NCBI GenBank assembly: GCA_029204225.1
Contig: CM055112.1
Coordinates: forward strand, 1,187,314-1,251,313
DNA: 64,000 nucleotides
Direction: 5' to 3'
Origin: Diphasiastrum complanatum
Lineage: Eukaryota > Streptophyta > Lycopodiopsida > Lycopodiales > Lycopodiaceae
Below are positions 11,019 through 22,270 of the stretch, piece after piece. Within the stretch, counting starts at the first letter, position 1, and each line of letters begins with the position of its first letter. The notes beneath the pieces are model-generated. The model was not told the origin of the DNA. It was given only the letters and a program-made list of their open reading frames with translations, and did no database searches. A program made the translations under genes and the position numbers.

Positions 11019-12357
11019 CTCCAGCTTGGATGGCATTTCCTTATGGAGACACGTGCAACACAAAAGCACGTGAAAAACCAAAAAACCAAATATATGTATA
11101 ACAAATCATAAATCAATTTGAAGTGAAATTTTTGGGAGTTATTGCTAGAATCACATCTCTGTGAAGCAATAGGACGTATCATAAGCAGCCGACAGTCATG
11201 ATTCCATTCAAATCTCATAATTACGATTTCGAATACATAAGATGGATTTGAGTGTATTTTGGGAAGCACGGAGGAATACATTGTGGATAGTTCTCATATT
11301 ATCATGAGAACATGGACCCCAACGAAGTTCAACAACGACCACGACAAATGTTAGAAAGACATCGACTCGATTGAAATGGAGTATTATCTTCCTATGAATT
11401 TCCAGTCATTAATGCAGTATAGGCAATGGTTGTATTATTATGACTCCTTTTACGGTTTTAACGAGTTCAAATGCCAAACGCGCTTTACAGTCTGAACGGT
11501 ACTTCTAACGAGTACAAAGCATGGCACTACATTTAATTCCATAAAGGTCCTCATTACAATAGTTATGATAGGCCAACTTTTAGTGTTTTAATAACACTAC
11601 ATGTCACCTTTAAACACCCTTTTCATACTTGAATGAATACGATGGGACTGTCATGATGGGTACGTGTCCATTTCCTATAGTTGCGCATTGAAAATATTAG
11701 CGATTGATAGAGAACCACCAAGTTAAAACGATTGACTATCCTATTCAGTATCAATTTTGCACAAGAGCTTTGATGCTACATAGCGACGATTTGAAGCTAA
11801 CGTTCTTTGCTACTGAGATTGTGATAACAACCAACAGTGATGGCAGCTATTAGAAAGAGTTCTTAATTTAATAAAATGCATGGAGGTTAGGGGAGAAGTA
11901 ATCCAGGACTATCTGACATAGTTGTGCTTAGACCACTTGCAGCACTTTCACCTAAACAAGATTGTTGAGGAGGCAGAATTTTTGACCAGAATTAAGATAG
12001 AATCGGAAGACCATGGGTTTACACAAGTGCATGATGTTAACATAACCATCACAAAGCAGACATTCACAAATAGTCTCGGGTTACCCATACATGTTGACAC
12101 GACGGATGTTCATTCGGTGCAGATGGTGGATTTCTTTCCCAAGGAAGCGTTCAATAAGCAACAAGGGTACAAATTGAGTCTCTACAAACCATCCTCCGTA
12201 GCATGGCAAAACGACCAACACATCTTGGTGAGGAATTTTGTCCTGATTCAAGCCGCTTTGAATGGTACTCCTATCCCTTGGGGCACACTTGCATATAAAC
12301 AATTCAAAAAGTGTCTTGATGGAGCTAGAAAGTATATTGAATGGGATATCCATATAA
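11019..12357 (+). pseudogene. Decayed frame downstream of the second gypsy integrase
   Basis: After the integrase, scattered coding-like pieces appear (MDPNEVQQRPRQ at 11312; a Tyr-rich piece near 11380-11480). A longer open piece runs 11922-12377, containing DHLQHFHLNKIVEEAEF and ITKQTFTNSLGLPIH. It is probably the additional frame of this gypsy element, because it sits in the same place as the frame at 2311-5242. The two do not look alike by eye. Function is unknown. It ends at about 12358, where reversed copia gag begins. Confidence 0.4.
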
Positions 12358-12692
12358 AATTTCTTCCTGAGATGTAGCTTGGAAGCTATATTTTGCACTT
12401 CGTATAATGTGTTCAAGATGTCCCAGACTTCCTTGGATGTCTAAGCTTCAGACACATGGTCGATTTGAGTATCCAAAATGTTGAGGATGATTAGCGCAAA
12501 TATTTTTCCATCCTTTAGCTTGCATTTAGAGATTGAGCCTACGTCACGAACTTCGGGTATTCCCTTTGCACCTGTAACAATGTCATACAACTCCTTAGCC
12601 ATTAGCACAGTTCTTATCTTAAATTTCCACAGATGGTAATTGGCTCCATTAAACTTGTCCATGATAGGACTGGATTTCCCTTCGGAATCCAT
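12345..12692 (-). pseudogene. Ty1/copia gag N-terminus
   Basis: It starts at ATG 12692 (minus) with MDSEGKSSPIMDKFNGANYH, followed by WKFKIRTVLMAKELYDIV, the typical opening of copia gag. It continues after a stop as WDILNTLYEVQNIASKLHL-like sequence to RKKFYMD near 12350, where it breaks off. A 220-base leader separates it from the PBS at 12914-12926. The rest of the polyprotein is missing, replaced by the gypsy debris to the left. Confidence 0.8.
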
Positions 12693-12913
12693 GTGGAAGA
12701 TTAGTGTAGGTGATACTAGTAACTATCAGTGACTTACGTATGAAAATCTAGTGCTAAATTACAGAATGAGAAAGCAATTATCCTATTGGCTAGTAGGATC
12801 AGGTTTTGTGAGAAGCTAATCAGGCTATAGAAATAGCTCTGACATAAAACCGCTTGAGAAATTAGATGATTTCTGATATTAAAGCTCTAAATAATCAAAG
12901 AATAGTAACCTAT

Positions 12914-12926
12914 CGCTCTGATACCA
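12914..12926 (-). other. Primer binding site, initiator-Met type
   Basis: On the minus strand the sequence directly after the LTR end is TGGTATCAGAGCG, the standard plant PBS matching initiator methionine tRNA. It fixes the LTR end at 12927 and the element's orientation. Confidence 0.9.
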
Positions 12927-13575
12927 TGTTGGAAGAAATAAAATCAAAACTCGATTTCTCTTCTCGGTGCGTGCACTACTGGCGACTTAGTAGGTGAACA
13001 CAAGAATATGATAATTTAAAAGCTTTTAATGCGCAGTGGTAGCGGAAACGATGAGCAGACAACCAGACAAATCAATTAGATGGCCAAACAGAACGTAGAA
13101 TAGCATTGTAGTATTGACACAAATCTAAACACAAAAATAGACAAAGCTGTAATCAGATTGAGTATAACAAAATATACAAGTCAATAATGCGAGTGAGCAC
13201 AAGACAATAGCAGACGTAACCATGTGCTTCACAAAGCTAATCACAAATTGTCAAGTTTATGAACCTATTACTGAAAATCTGTCTGAAAGAAAGAAAGAAT
13301 CAATGCAGAAGGCATTTACAATGCTTGCCTCCTTATATGTGACGCTTATGGTGCTTGTTATTGAATACTGAGAATTTTACAAGTGTGCAGATGAAGAAGG
13401 TTCAAAAGTAGTTGTGCCATCTATAGGAGATTGTGGGTGGCTGTTGTTGTTGTCAAATCTGATCACATAGTGCATAGAACGAGCTTGAAGAGGCTGCGAC
13501 GTTGGGCTTCGCCAAAAATAACGTTCGTGAAAATGCGAAAATCGCGAGACCCTTTGGCCTTTGGCCTTGTCTATT
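12927..13575 (-). repeat. Copia 5' LTR, reversed and truncated
   Basis: It runs from the PBS (TGTTGGAAGAAATAAAATC on the plus strand) and matches the LTR at 59629-60647 up to the CCTTTGGCCTTTGGCCTTG words, where similarity stops. The full family LTR is about 1 kb, so the U3 end is lost. The other gypsy LTR starts 50 bases further on at 13625. Confidence 0.8.
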
Positions 13576-13624
13576 ACATACCAATGTAACTAGCAGTACT
13601 TCAGACCCCTAATAGTCCATTTAG

Positions 13625-14637
13625 TGTTGGGGGCTAAATGGCAAGGTACCCTTAGGATTAAGGGTATGTGCCCTTGGATAAGGACAGACAAGTGACTATA
13701 TCTTAGTTGGATGTATGGAGTCACGTGACCCTTGGATAAGGGGTACCCTTAGTATTAAGAGTACATGACTTAGATTAAGGTACCAGTGTCCTTGGTTAAG
13801 GGCAGGTAGGTGTCTATGCCTTGGATAGAGGTATGGAACCTAGAGAGGTGTTAGAAAGTCATTGGATGACTATTTCTCTAAACCTTGGGCCTCAATCTTG
13901 AACCATATCACTTTATTGGTCTAGGACCAAAGTATACTTGCACAACTTGGGCAATGAGACCTAGTAGGAGGGTGCCCTTCTAAAGTGTCCATTGAGTTTC
14001 CAACTCCCACAAGAAAGCAATTCAAAGAGTCATAGGTTATGGAAGGAGTCTCTTGACATTCCATAAGCCTATGGAGGCTCTTGGAGATTCTTTAACTCCC
14101 CTAGGCTTCTCTCTCTCTCTCATTGGATGAGCATGGAACTCCATAGTGTATTGGAGGAGGGTCCATGGGCCATCTATATGAGGGTAGTAGGGCGCCCATT
14201 GGGAACGGGAGATTTCTCTTGTTTGCTTGGCTTATGCTCTAGTGTTGCTACTAGTGTGTAGAGTACTTTCTTGTTGTAGTATGCTTGAGGTATGGGACAT
14301 AAGTAGGGTTTGGATCTTGAGTATGCTATGGAGTGTTGTGGTATGCTTGTGATTTGTTTATGGTTAGCAAGGGGGTGCTACATAGGTCTTGCTTAGAGCT
14401 TGGATCTAGCTATAGTTGGGTGGTGAATACTTGAGGCCAGCTTGTTATCTATCTTTGTGTTTAGAGAGTAGGGACATAGGTGGAGAAGAGATCCTTGGAG
14501 GCTTGCATATCCTTACTTGCAGGTGGAGGCATCCTAGCTAGGAGTTGGGGAGCATCTTGAAGCTTGCAGGTTGCTTGGAGGACATTTGGAGGCTCTACCT
14601 TGGATTTGGAGGACTTCTTCACCTCTACCTGTAAAAG
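13625..14637 (+). repeat. 5' LTR of a chromovirus-like gypsy element
   Basis: The start TGTTGGGGGCTAAATGG and the PBS at 14638 bracket a stretch of about 1.0 kb. It carries internal short repeats (ACCCTTAGTATTAAGAG and variants at 13650-13760). The exact 3' terminus is degraded: CCTGTAAAAG instead of a clean CA. No second copy is in the window, so both borders are estimates. Confidence 0.65.
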
Positions 14638-14654
14638 TGGTATCAGAGCTAGAC
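14638..14654 (+). other. Primer binding site, initiator-Met type
   Basis: TGGTATCAGAGCTAGAC lies about 1 kb before gag. It matches the initiator-Met PBS common in plant chromoviruses and copia elements. Confidence 0.85.
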
Positions 14655-15667
14655 AAAGGATGGTAACCTTTCTAACCTTCTTCAACTTCTATGAAGATCA
14701 CCAACTAAATTTTTTTGGGAAAGATTATAGGCTTTTCTAGTTGTAGGAAGCTTGTAGTTGAAGTACCCAATGAATCTAGTTCTTTTTGGAAGAGAGTAGT
14801 GATGCTTATAAATTGTTTAGGGGCTGATTTTCGATCATGTTAGAGAAGTTTTAAAGTGGGCTTTGGGTTTTTAAAAGTTCTGAAAAAAGATTTGTGGGAT
14901 AGGAAGAGGAAGTCTTCCTCTACATACACAAACTTTTTTTGGCAAAAAGATTGATTCTAGCTATGTGTTTTGATCAAAACTAGTGAGTTTTTTTGCATAA
15001 ATGAAGCGTTTGAAGTTCTGATTTTCATTTTGAAGTTCTGTTTTTCAGACCTGTAGATCTGAAAATCAGATCTGAAAAGTGAAGTTTTCATTCAAACTTC
15101 ATTAGTTACACCTTTCTATCTCCTAGTTTCATAAAGATGACAATGTAGGAAGCGAATAATAGTGTAATTTTGAAATTTTGAAATTTTGTTTTTTGTCATT
15201 TTAAAGTTGTGATTTTTAGACCTGTAAATCTGAAAATCATATCTAAAAATTGAAGTTTTCATAAAGCTTCATTAGTTATCCAATTCTAGACCCCAGTTTC
15301 TTGGTTTTGGAAATCTAGAATAGTGAGAAATGTGAAAACTTTGGTTGCTTTTGAAATGAGAAATAGAATTGGAAAGGAAACTCTATGTAAACATTAGCTT
15401 AAATTAGTTAATTGAAGTTTACATAAAGATTTGGTTGTCATTTTTGCTTTTGATTAAGGCAAATGTAGCTTGATGTTGTTTTCTTCTTAAGCTTGGATTA
15501 AGCTTGCAAATAGTAGGCTTGGATTGAGCTTACAAACAATAAGATTGAATGAATAGAAGTAAATGCTTTTTATTTGCATTGGATGTAACAATTGAAGCAT
15601 TTCTATCATTCTAATTTGAGCACTTCTTGTTATATTTGCATAATAGGAAAACACACAAGCAACCCCA
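14655..15667 (+). other. Gypsy leader with a 170-base direct repeat
   Basis: This is an untranslated leader between PBS and gag. Two similar segments, about 15015-15125 and 15185-15305, contain a palindromic-looking word around GACCTGTAGATCTGAAAATC and its variant 170 bases later. No reading frame is credible. Confidence 0.6.
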
Positions 15668-16518
15668 ATGGATCAAACGAATGAAAACCCAACATTTGAT
15701 CTATCAAACCCATCCAATGTGGCACAAGCTCTTGAACTTTCATACCAACAAATTCAAGCCACTAATAAGCAGCTTCTTGAAACTAATCAAATAAACCAAG
15801 ACTTAGAGTCTAGGTTAGCCAATCAGAAGAAGCATGTAGTTCCACCTCCCGTAAAAGTGTTTAAGGGGGAGAAGAAGGACATGAACTTACAAGTGGTGAG
15901 TTTTTGGCTGAATCTGAGAAGTTATCCATTGTCAACATGTTCCTTGAAGTAAGAGCCTTAGTTTGGTGGGATGACTTAGTTGCAAAGGGCAATCAACCTT
16001 GTACATGGGATGATTTTTGCAAGCTTTTTAGGGATTATTTTCTACCACTTTTAGATGACTATGAACACTTCCAAAAGTTGAGTCATCTAACCATGAATAA
16101 AGGTTTGGAACAGTTTATTCAAGATTTTCATGAGTACCTGAATCCACTTTATAGTGATATTCCACCTAAGGTACAAATGTTAATGTTTATTGATGGGTTA
16201 CCAAAAGATTATCAAGTGGATGTTCGTAGGAACCATCCAAGAACCCTAGAAGATGTTATTAGGGCTGCAAAATACTTTGATGACACACCTAAGCCACATA
16301 GGGGTCCACAACCTAATGAGCAAAAAAGAAGGTTTCAATTTAAGAGGGGGGATAGGGAAGCTATTAGTGAAACACATCCCAATTCCAACAATCTTAAGAA
16401 AATCAAGAAAAACTTTAAAAACCATCAAGGTGGCATTGATAAAGCTGAAGCTCGTAAGAAGAACTTGTGCTTCAAGTGCAATGACGAGGGTCACCTTGCA
16501 CGAGATTGCGTCAAATAA
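15668..16518 (+). pseudogene. Ty3/gypsy gag with CCHC zinc knuckle
   Basis: ATG 15668 opens MDQTNENPTFDLSNPS with a Gln-rich helix after it. A frameshift near 15890-15905 leads into the retrotransposon gag domain (LVWWDDLVAKG, TWDDFCKLFRDYF, FIQDFHEYLNPL, FIDGLPKDYQVDVRR). A basic linker follows, then the zinc knuckle CFKCNDEGHLARDC (C-x2-C-x4-H-x4-C, complete) and a TAA at 16516. In an active element this would be the capsid/nucleocapsid protein. One frameshift is the only visible defect, so gag is relatively young or little damaged. Confidence 0.9.
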
Positions 16519-16559
16519 CCAGCTTCTACCTCAAGTAATCTATCTCGAACTAATGAGAT

Positions 16560-17280
16560 GGATGTATTTTGTCCTTAGTTCTTTAGTCTTTGGACCTAAT
16601 GACCTTCAGTGCATTAAAAGTAAAGAAATTGAACAAGGTAACCGTTAAGAATAGATATCCACTGCCGCGGATGGATGACCTAATAGATTATCTTGGCGGT
16701 GCTGGGTACTTTACCAAGATAGATATAAGGTCGAAATTCCATCAGATACGCATTAAGGCAGAAGATATACCAAAAACTGGGTTTTGAACTCGCTTTGGTC
16801 ACTACGAATTTTTGGTGTTGCCTTTTGGTTTGACCAATGCACCGTCAACTTTCCAATAGATGATGAACGATTTGTTCAAGCCATATTTGGAAAATTCGTA
16901 GTGGTATTCTTAGATGATATCCTAGTGTTTAGTAAGACTTTGGCGGAACATAAAGAGCATCTTAGGATTGTCTGGGACATCCTAAGAAGGGAAAAGCTCT
17001 TTGCCAAAGAGTCTATGTATGACTTTTTTTGCGAAGGAATTGTCCTACTTGGAGCATAAGATTTTCAAACGGGGGGTGGAGATTAAGGCTGATCGTATCC
17101 AGAGGGTTATTGATTGGCCTATTCTCACCACAGTTTGGGAAATCAAGTCTTTCTTGGAGTTTGTGAGATTTTTCTGTCGGCATATTCCCCAATTTGCTCG
17201 AGTGGCATTTTCCCTTACCCAAGCCTTGAAAGGCTATAAGAAGCTAAGCCATAGGGCTAAGAGTCCACTAGTGGTGTAGA
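16560..17280 (+). pseudogene. Ty3/gypsy reverse transcriptase, partial
   Basis: The protease and the start of RT are missing: gag ends and RT begins at [20 protein letters not shown] only about 130 bases later. The core includes [16 protein letters not shown], the HYEFLVLPFGLTNAPSTF region and the catalytic box VVVFLDDILVFSK (two adjacent Asp intact). The thumb/connection (FKRGVEIKADRIQRVIDWP) follows. At least three frameshifts and several stops interrupt it. The motif set suits a chromovirus-type gypsy element. Confidence 0.88.
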
Positions 17281-17808
17281 TGGAGGATATGAATAATTGT
17301 TTTGAGTTGCTTAAGAAAAGTGTCACTTCAGCACCAATACTAATCATTGGCAATCCTAATAAGACTTTTGTAACTCAATCCTGCTCACTCTAGGTATTGT
17401 ACCTATGAGAAGGAACTGTTTGCAATTGTTCATTCCTTGAAAATTTGGTGACATTATTTGTATGGAGCCAGATTTGAAGTTTTGACGGATCATCAGACTC
17501 TTCGATATTTCTGTGATGCTACAGATTTAAAGGGGAGGCAAGCTAGATGGGCTGAGCTGATGCAAATCTTTGACTTCTCTATACGTTATTGTAAAGGAAG
17601 TCAAAATACTCTAGTGGATGCTTTGAGTCGGTTACCGGTTATTAATCAGTTGTACTTTATTGTTATAGAACCAGAGTTGTTTCAGTATCTTCAAGGACTA
17701 TATAGTCCAATCATTTTTTTGGAAAGTATTGGCAACAAGTACTTTCGGGGGTCGATTCAGGTTTGCAAGATTCCTCGAATCAGGGAAAGACCGAAACGGA
17801 TTTCTTAA
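17281..17808 (+). pseudogene. Ty3/gypsy RNase H
   Basis: The stretch contains YEKELFAIVHSLKIW, then ARFEVLTDHQTLRYF, RQARWAELMQIFDFSIRY and the terminal VDALSRLP. These are standard gypsy RNase H motifs with the active-site Glu and Asp visible. A deletion near 17380 removes the first catalytic Asp region. It is in line with RT upstream and the integrase finger downstream. Confidence 0.88.
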
Positions 17809-17970
17809 TTCAAAACAAGATTTTGTTTTGTAAAGGAAAGGTGTGTATACCGGAGAATGACACTGTAAGGGCCCAAATCTTGCATGAGTGTCATGATAGT
17901 CCATGCGCAGGACATCCGGGTATACAAAGAACACTTACTTTTATTGATGAATTTGTTGATAATGGATGGG
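17763..17970 (+). pseudogene. Gypsy integrase zinc-finger region, truncated
   Basis: KVCIPENDTVRAQILHECHD followed by SPCAGHPGIQRTL is the start of the H2C2 integrase zinc finger with both histidines. The two cysteines and the whole catalytic core are gone, because unrelated DNA begins near 17965. Confidence 0.8.
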
Positions 17971-18324
17971 TAAAATTGAATGTAGTCCCACACTATAAAA
18001 CGTGCATCTACAACAAAAAATAGGAGACATTTATGTAAAATTTTATGAGCAGTGGTATACAATCTAGCATTTACGAGGTGGTAACAATCTAGCATTGTTT
18101 AGGCACAACTTGCTAATGTGTTCGGAAATCTGTTTCTGAAATGTAAAAATTTATGAGTAGAGGTCGGAATGCACCTTGGAATAAGTATGGTATGTTGCCT
18201 TAAATAGATCCACATATTCCGAGGTCTGTTCCGACCTCCACTGATTCCCACCCCAGTTGATGTAAATAAAATTGAATGTAGTCCTACACTACAAAATGTG
18301 GATCTTCAACAAAAAAATAGGAGC
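17971..18324 (+). repeat. Short direct repeat pair flanking about 240 bases
   Basis: A segment of roughly 56 bases beginning TAAAATTGAATGTAGTCC (17971-18026) recurs with changes at 18267-18324. It abuts the integrase truncation, so it may mark the insertion that ended the gypsy element. Nothing coding is seen in it. Confidence 0.5.
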
Positions 18325-19450
18325 AGAATGTTACAAAACTATACAAGTACTTGGACTTGTTATTAATTGTGTTGGTCAGCTGCTTGGATGGTGTTTGGGC
18401 CAAAAAATTGACATACAAACCTACAAAATAATTTCATAGCAAAAACTCATACAAATATTGCCTTATGGAAAAATCATAGAACTACTCATCACAATTGAAG
18501 ATTCTATGAAAAAAAAAACATAAGCTTTTCAAATGTATCATAATATTCACAGATCTGTCATTTGAAAACTCAAAAAAAATATAAAGGGAGGTCAGAACAA
18601 CCGTCAGAATAGACATTGGTATACTATTCAAAACAACATCGTGTATTTCGACCCTGTTAGTACCTAGCATTTGCTACAAAATGTGTAGCTTAGTTGCTCT
18701 AATGGTGATCAGCCCAAAATCAACAATGAAACTTGCATTAGAGAAAATTTGGCCTTGGAAAGGGCCCTATAAGGATGGTCACGTAGGATGACAATATTTT
18801 GGCAATGTAAAATATTAAATAAAATCTTTTTAAGCCCGCAGTCCTGCCCACACATGCTTCAATGGTTAGCTATTATGTGCATAGTGTAGTCTGTGGCTGA
18901 AAAAAATCATAACTTTTGAATGGCACCTCAGATTGAGACAATTACGATGCCATTAGAAAGCCTTCGACAAGAGCTTTTCAATAACACCCAAGATGACCCA
19001 TTTTCGAGCAACAGTAAAGAAGCTATGGCTGGTCAAAATTTTGGTTGGTCAACACTTGGTCAATTGCGCTTGAAATAGATATCGGTTTCACCAAGTGTTG
19101 ACCGATCAAAACTTTGACAGGCCATAACTTCTCCACCATAGCTCGGAACTGGGTCATGTTGGGTTTTGAACTTGCAAACTAAGTATGGGTGGTCAGATGC
19201 GAGCATCACGGAGTTGTTTGGATAAACTTGGGAGCCTTTTGTGTGTTATTGAAGAACTGATCTCATCTCATTTTATTTTTTCATGCGTTGTGAGAAACTA
19301 TGTATAACTAATTAGAAATATCATTCGCTTCTTAGATGCCTCTCTTTGTTGTTTGAAATGATCTGGATTTTCTCAAAACTCTTTCTTTGCAAACTTCCAA
19401 TCGCCCTTGTGCACGTTGTATGGCCTAGATTTGCCAGCTCTCACCGCATC
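18325..19450. other. No gene recognised
   Basis: Non-coding by eye. The part 18895-19250 has the words ATAACTTTTGAATGG and CCATTAGAAAGC, which also occur in the MITE at 57935-58312, and an imperfect inverted pair around GGTCAACACTTGGTCAA and CAAGTGTTGACCG. Confidence 0.4.
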
Positions 19451-19843
19451 TCAGATCTTTGATTTGCGGTGGCTCATCAATCTTCCCATGCATTTTCCCA
19501 TCCATATTCTGTCAAATTCCAAATCAGGGGAGGGGATTGTAAATTCTCTATACAATTGGTCAATGACATAATTCTTTTCCTCATCATTTTGTTTGCGCCA
19601 GTCCTTGAAAATGTCACTATTGAAGACCACATGCGTGAGTTGCCTCATGCGAGTGATGATGTGACCACCACGATCATCATCCAGTATGTGCTTCTCCGCA
19701 TCTATGTCATAGGATGGCAAGACATCAGCTGACGGAGAGGTGACAAAGGGAGTGTTGAGAGGAGTGGGGGAGTTGACTGCAATGGGAATGATTTGGGGAG
19801 GAGTTTGATGGCGATCACGAGAAGAGTGGGGAGGGGTATGAAG
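19451..19843 (-). pseudogene. Unidentified, possibly DNA-transposon-derived fragment fused to copia RT
   Basis: This stretch continues the minus-strand frame of the copia RT without a stop but is unrelated to copia. It begins with a Pro/Thr/Ser-rich part (LHTPPHSSRDRHQTPPQIIP), followed by a charged, helical-looking part (FNSDIFKDWRKQNDEEKNY, then FDRIWMGKCMGRLMSHR) and a stop at 19451. It slightly resembles plant transposon-associated proteins, but I cannot assign a family. Confidence 0.4.
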
Positions 19844-20100
19844 AGCATTTACTATAAGAATAATATCATCAACATATAAAACCAAAATAATGATCTTGTC
19901 ATTTTTACATTTGACATACAATGAAGGCTCATAAGAGCTTATCACAAAACCAATAGAATTGAGATAGATATGCAACCTGGAGTACCCAGCTCTAGGTGCC
20001 TGTTTGAGTCAATAAAGACTCTTCTTAAAAAGGCACACTTTGTCTTCATCTCCTTCCTTGATGAAGCCCTCGGGTTGCCACATGTAGATCTCTTCTTTAA
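19844..20100 (-). pseudogene. Ty1/copia reverse transcriptase, middle part
   Basis: The minus strand reads KEEIYMWQPEGFIKEGDEDK, VCLFKKSLY, LKQAPRAGYSRLH and the catalytic box LVLYVDDIIL with YVDD intact. A frameshift lies between the two open parts. The preceding RT segment is at 21336-21480 and is separated by about 1.2 kb of inserted DNA. Confidence 0.88.
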
Positions 20101-21335
20101 AGAATCGAAGTGTCGTAACTTGTTTATTATGGAATTCAATGGTTATTGCAGTATAAGAGATGTTGTTTTCCAAAGAGAGCACACTAGAGAGTAATTCTGT
20201 CATTATGGTGGAAATAAGAATATAATAGTGAAGTGGAAATGAAAATCTAGTTGTCAAAGGACATTTAGATAAGGCATCCAGTACCGCCAATGGTGGGAGT
20301 GAGTAATCAATCAGATTTAGCGTAATTGCAATGATGGTTCCAATTTATTTGTCATTCACGTATAGCCAACTATATACAATCAGTATTGCCTTGAGTCGAT
20401 TATACAATCAACTACACAAACATTCTGATCTATCATAGGTTCTCCATGTTATGAATCCTTCAGTTTTGATGCAATGCTTAAGCACTCATGCAAATGACTC
20501 AGAGAATCAGACATCTCCTCTCATCCTACCCTCGTACTATATAGAAATCATAATTGTACTACTATAAATCAATCAGATGTATGCTTCAACATGAATTATA
20601 CTCAACAAATCTATGTACAATACCATTCATTGTAGAGCATTGATTATTATAGAAATGTGATTCCATTCATAAGAATGCAGCAATCATTGCAAACTAGTAC
20701 ATTAAAATACATCCTCTTCTTTGCTAGGAAGAAAAAAGAAAGAGGTACTATTCCTACACAAGAACAGACAGAGACAGAGCTCCATTCTTTTTTTTCTACA
20801 GACAACAATATAAGGAATGGAATAGAGATGAATGAGATGTTATGGCCCTTATAGCCAAAATGAGACTCGTAGAAGAGGCTAGAGGCTTATAGCTACTTCG
20901 GAATGGTGGCCCAATGGTGCTTTGACAGGTGGAAGTGGCTATTCCAAAGCCAATAGATAATTGCCATCTTGTAGAAGGGCTGGAATGATCCGAAAGCAAG
21001 GGATGATGCTGAGTTTGCATGGAAACTACCATGGCCTTGCCCACTGAAATGCGCTTCAAGTTGGTGAGCCAATGTCTTTTGAAAATGTACTGACTAGCTG
21101 GTCTACATAGGAAGAGACATGTGCCCTAATTGCTCACTACGACAATGACCAGATTTGAAATCCATCCGAATTGTTCTTCGTTTGCGATTAATTTGATTTC
21201 GCTTCAGCAATGTCAATATCAGAGCTCGTTCAAGTTTCATCTCATTTCGCTTCGTTTCTTCCAGTTTCCTTTAGTTTCATTTCATTTCATTTTAGAGTCT
21301 GTTGTAGTTCGTGTTTCACGTCGTTCTTATTTCAC
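20101..21335. mobile_element. Unclassified insertion inside copia RT; 20138-20430 is a dispersed repeat
   Basis: The copia RT stops after LVTIRLVICLVA at about 21336 and resumes at KEEIYM near 20100, so the DNA between is an insertion or replacement. About 300 bases (20138-20430) match 52255-52575 with scattered changes, showing a dispersed family. Only small open frames occur. I could not define terminal repeats or target duplications. Confidence 0.5.
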
Positions 21336-22270
21336 ATTAGCAACAAGGCAAATAACCAATCTTATGGTGACAAGCTTAGCAACAGGAGCAAAAGTTTCAT
21401 CATAATATATGACTTTAGTTTTCAAGAATCCTTTTTCTACAAGTCTCTCTTTCTACTTATTAATAGATCCATCTTGATTGTACTTTAATCTAAAAACTAC
21501 AACCAACAAAGAGGGATTAAAAAGAAGTCGCATCTTTCTTCTTAATTTCTTCTAAAGGAATGTGAACATAACAAGTACATCCAAAAGCTTTCAAATCTTT
21601 TAGATTTTTCATTTTGACATACAAAGCTTCAAAGGGTGTGATTCACCTAATGGCACTATTTGGAAGCCTATTACACAGAAAATTGGCACAAGTAATGGCT
21701 TCTCCCCAAAATGAAATAGGAAGAGAGGCATCGAATCTTAATGCTTTAGCACATTCACATAATGATCAAGTCTTTCTCTTGTCCACCCCATTTTCTTGGG
21801 GGGTGTAAGTACATGTGAACTCTCTCCCAATGCCATTATCTTCACAAAGATCTCTCTTGCTATTGGAGATGTATTCTCCTCCATCATGACATCTTAACAC
21901 TTTAATTCTAGCATTAAGTTGTTTTTCCACAACTTTGAGCCATAAAGGAATCATACACTCAGCTTTTCTTAGACAAAAGATTGATCCATGTGTATCTTGA
22001 ACAATCATCTATGAAGCTTACATACATAGAGTCTCCACAAGTAGATACATGTGAAAATGAGTGTACATCCGAGTGTATGAGTTCAAGATGAGAGGAAGAT
22101 CTATTCATAGATCTATTCAATGATTGCTTGTGTGAAAGCTTCGCAAAGCTTGCCACACTTGGATATGGATTTGAGAAACCCGAGTGCTAGCTCCTTGGGA
22201 ATAATCTACTCCATAGCTTTGTAAGGATGGTCTAACCTTTTGTGCCACAACTCCACTTGAGAAAGCTCCT
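21336..22270 (-). pseudogene. Ty1/copia GAG-pre-integrase, integrase and RT start
   Basis: Read on the minus strand: VELWHKRLDHPYKAM near 22250, SPLE-like LELIHSDVHSFSHV, FIDDCSRYTWINLL, KVLRCHDGGEYISN, YTPQENGVDKRKT, SFWGEAITCANFLCNRLPN and FGCTCYVHIP. A deletion then joins directly to RT (RLKYNQDGSIN, DETFAPVAKLVTIRL). Two integrase catalytic positions are changed: His replaces Asp in the second motif and Lys replaces Glu in the third. It is close to the element at 35290-38376. Several frameshifts; inactive. Confidence 0.88.

Noticed and set aside
12081-12416. A 111-codon minus frame as a full copia gag continuation
   Set aside because: Only its first part, to about 12345, resembles copia gag; the rest is antisense to the plus-strand gypsy-associated frame.
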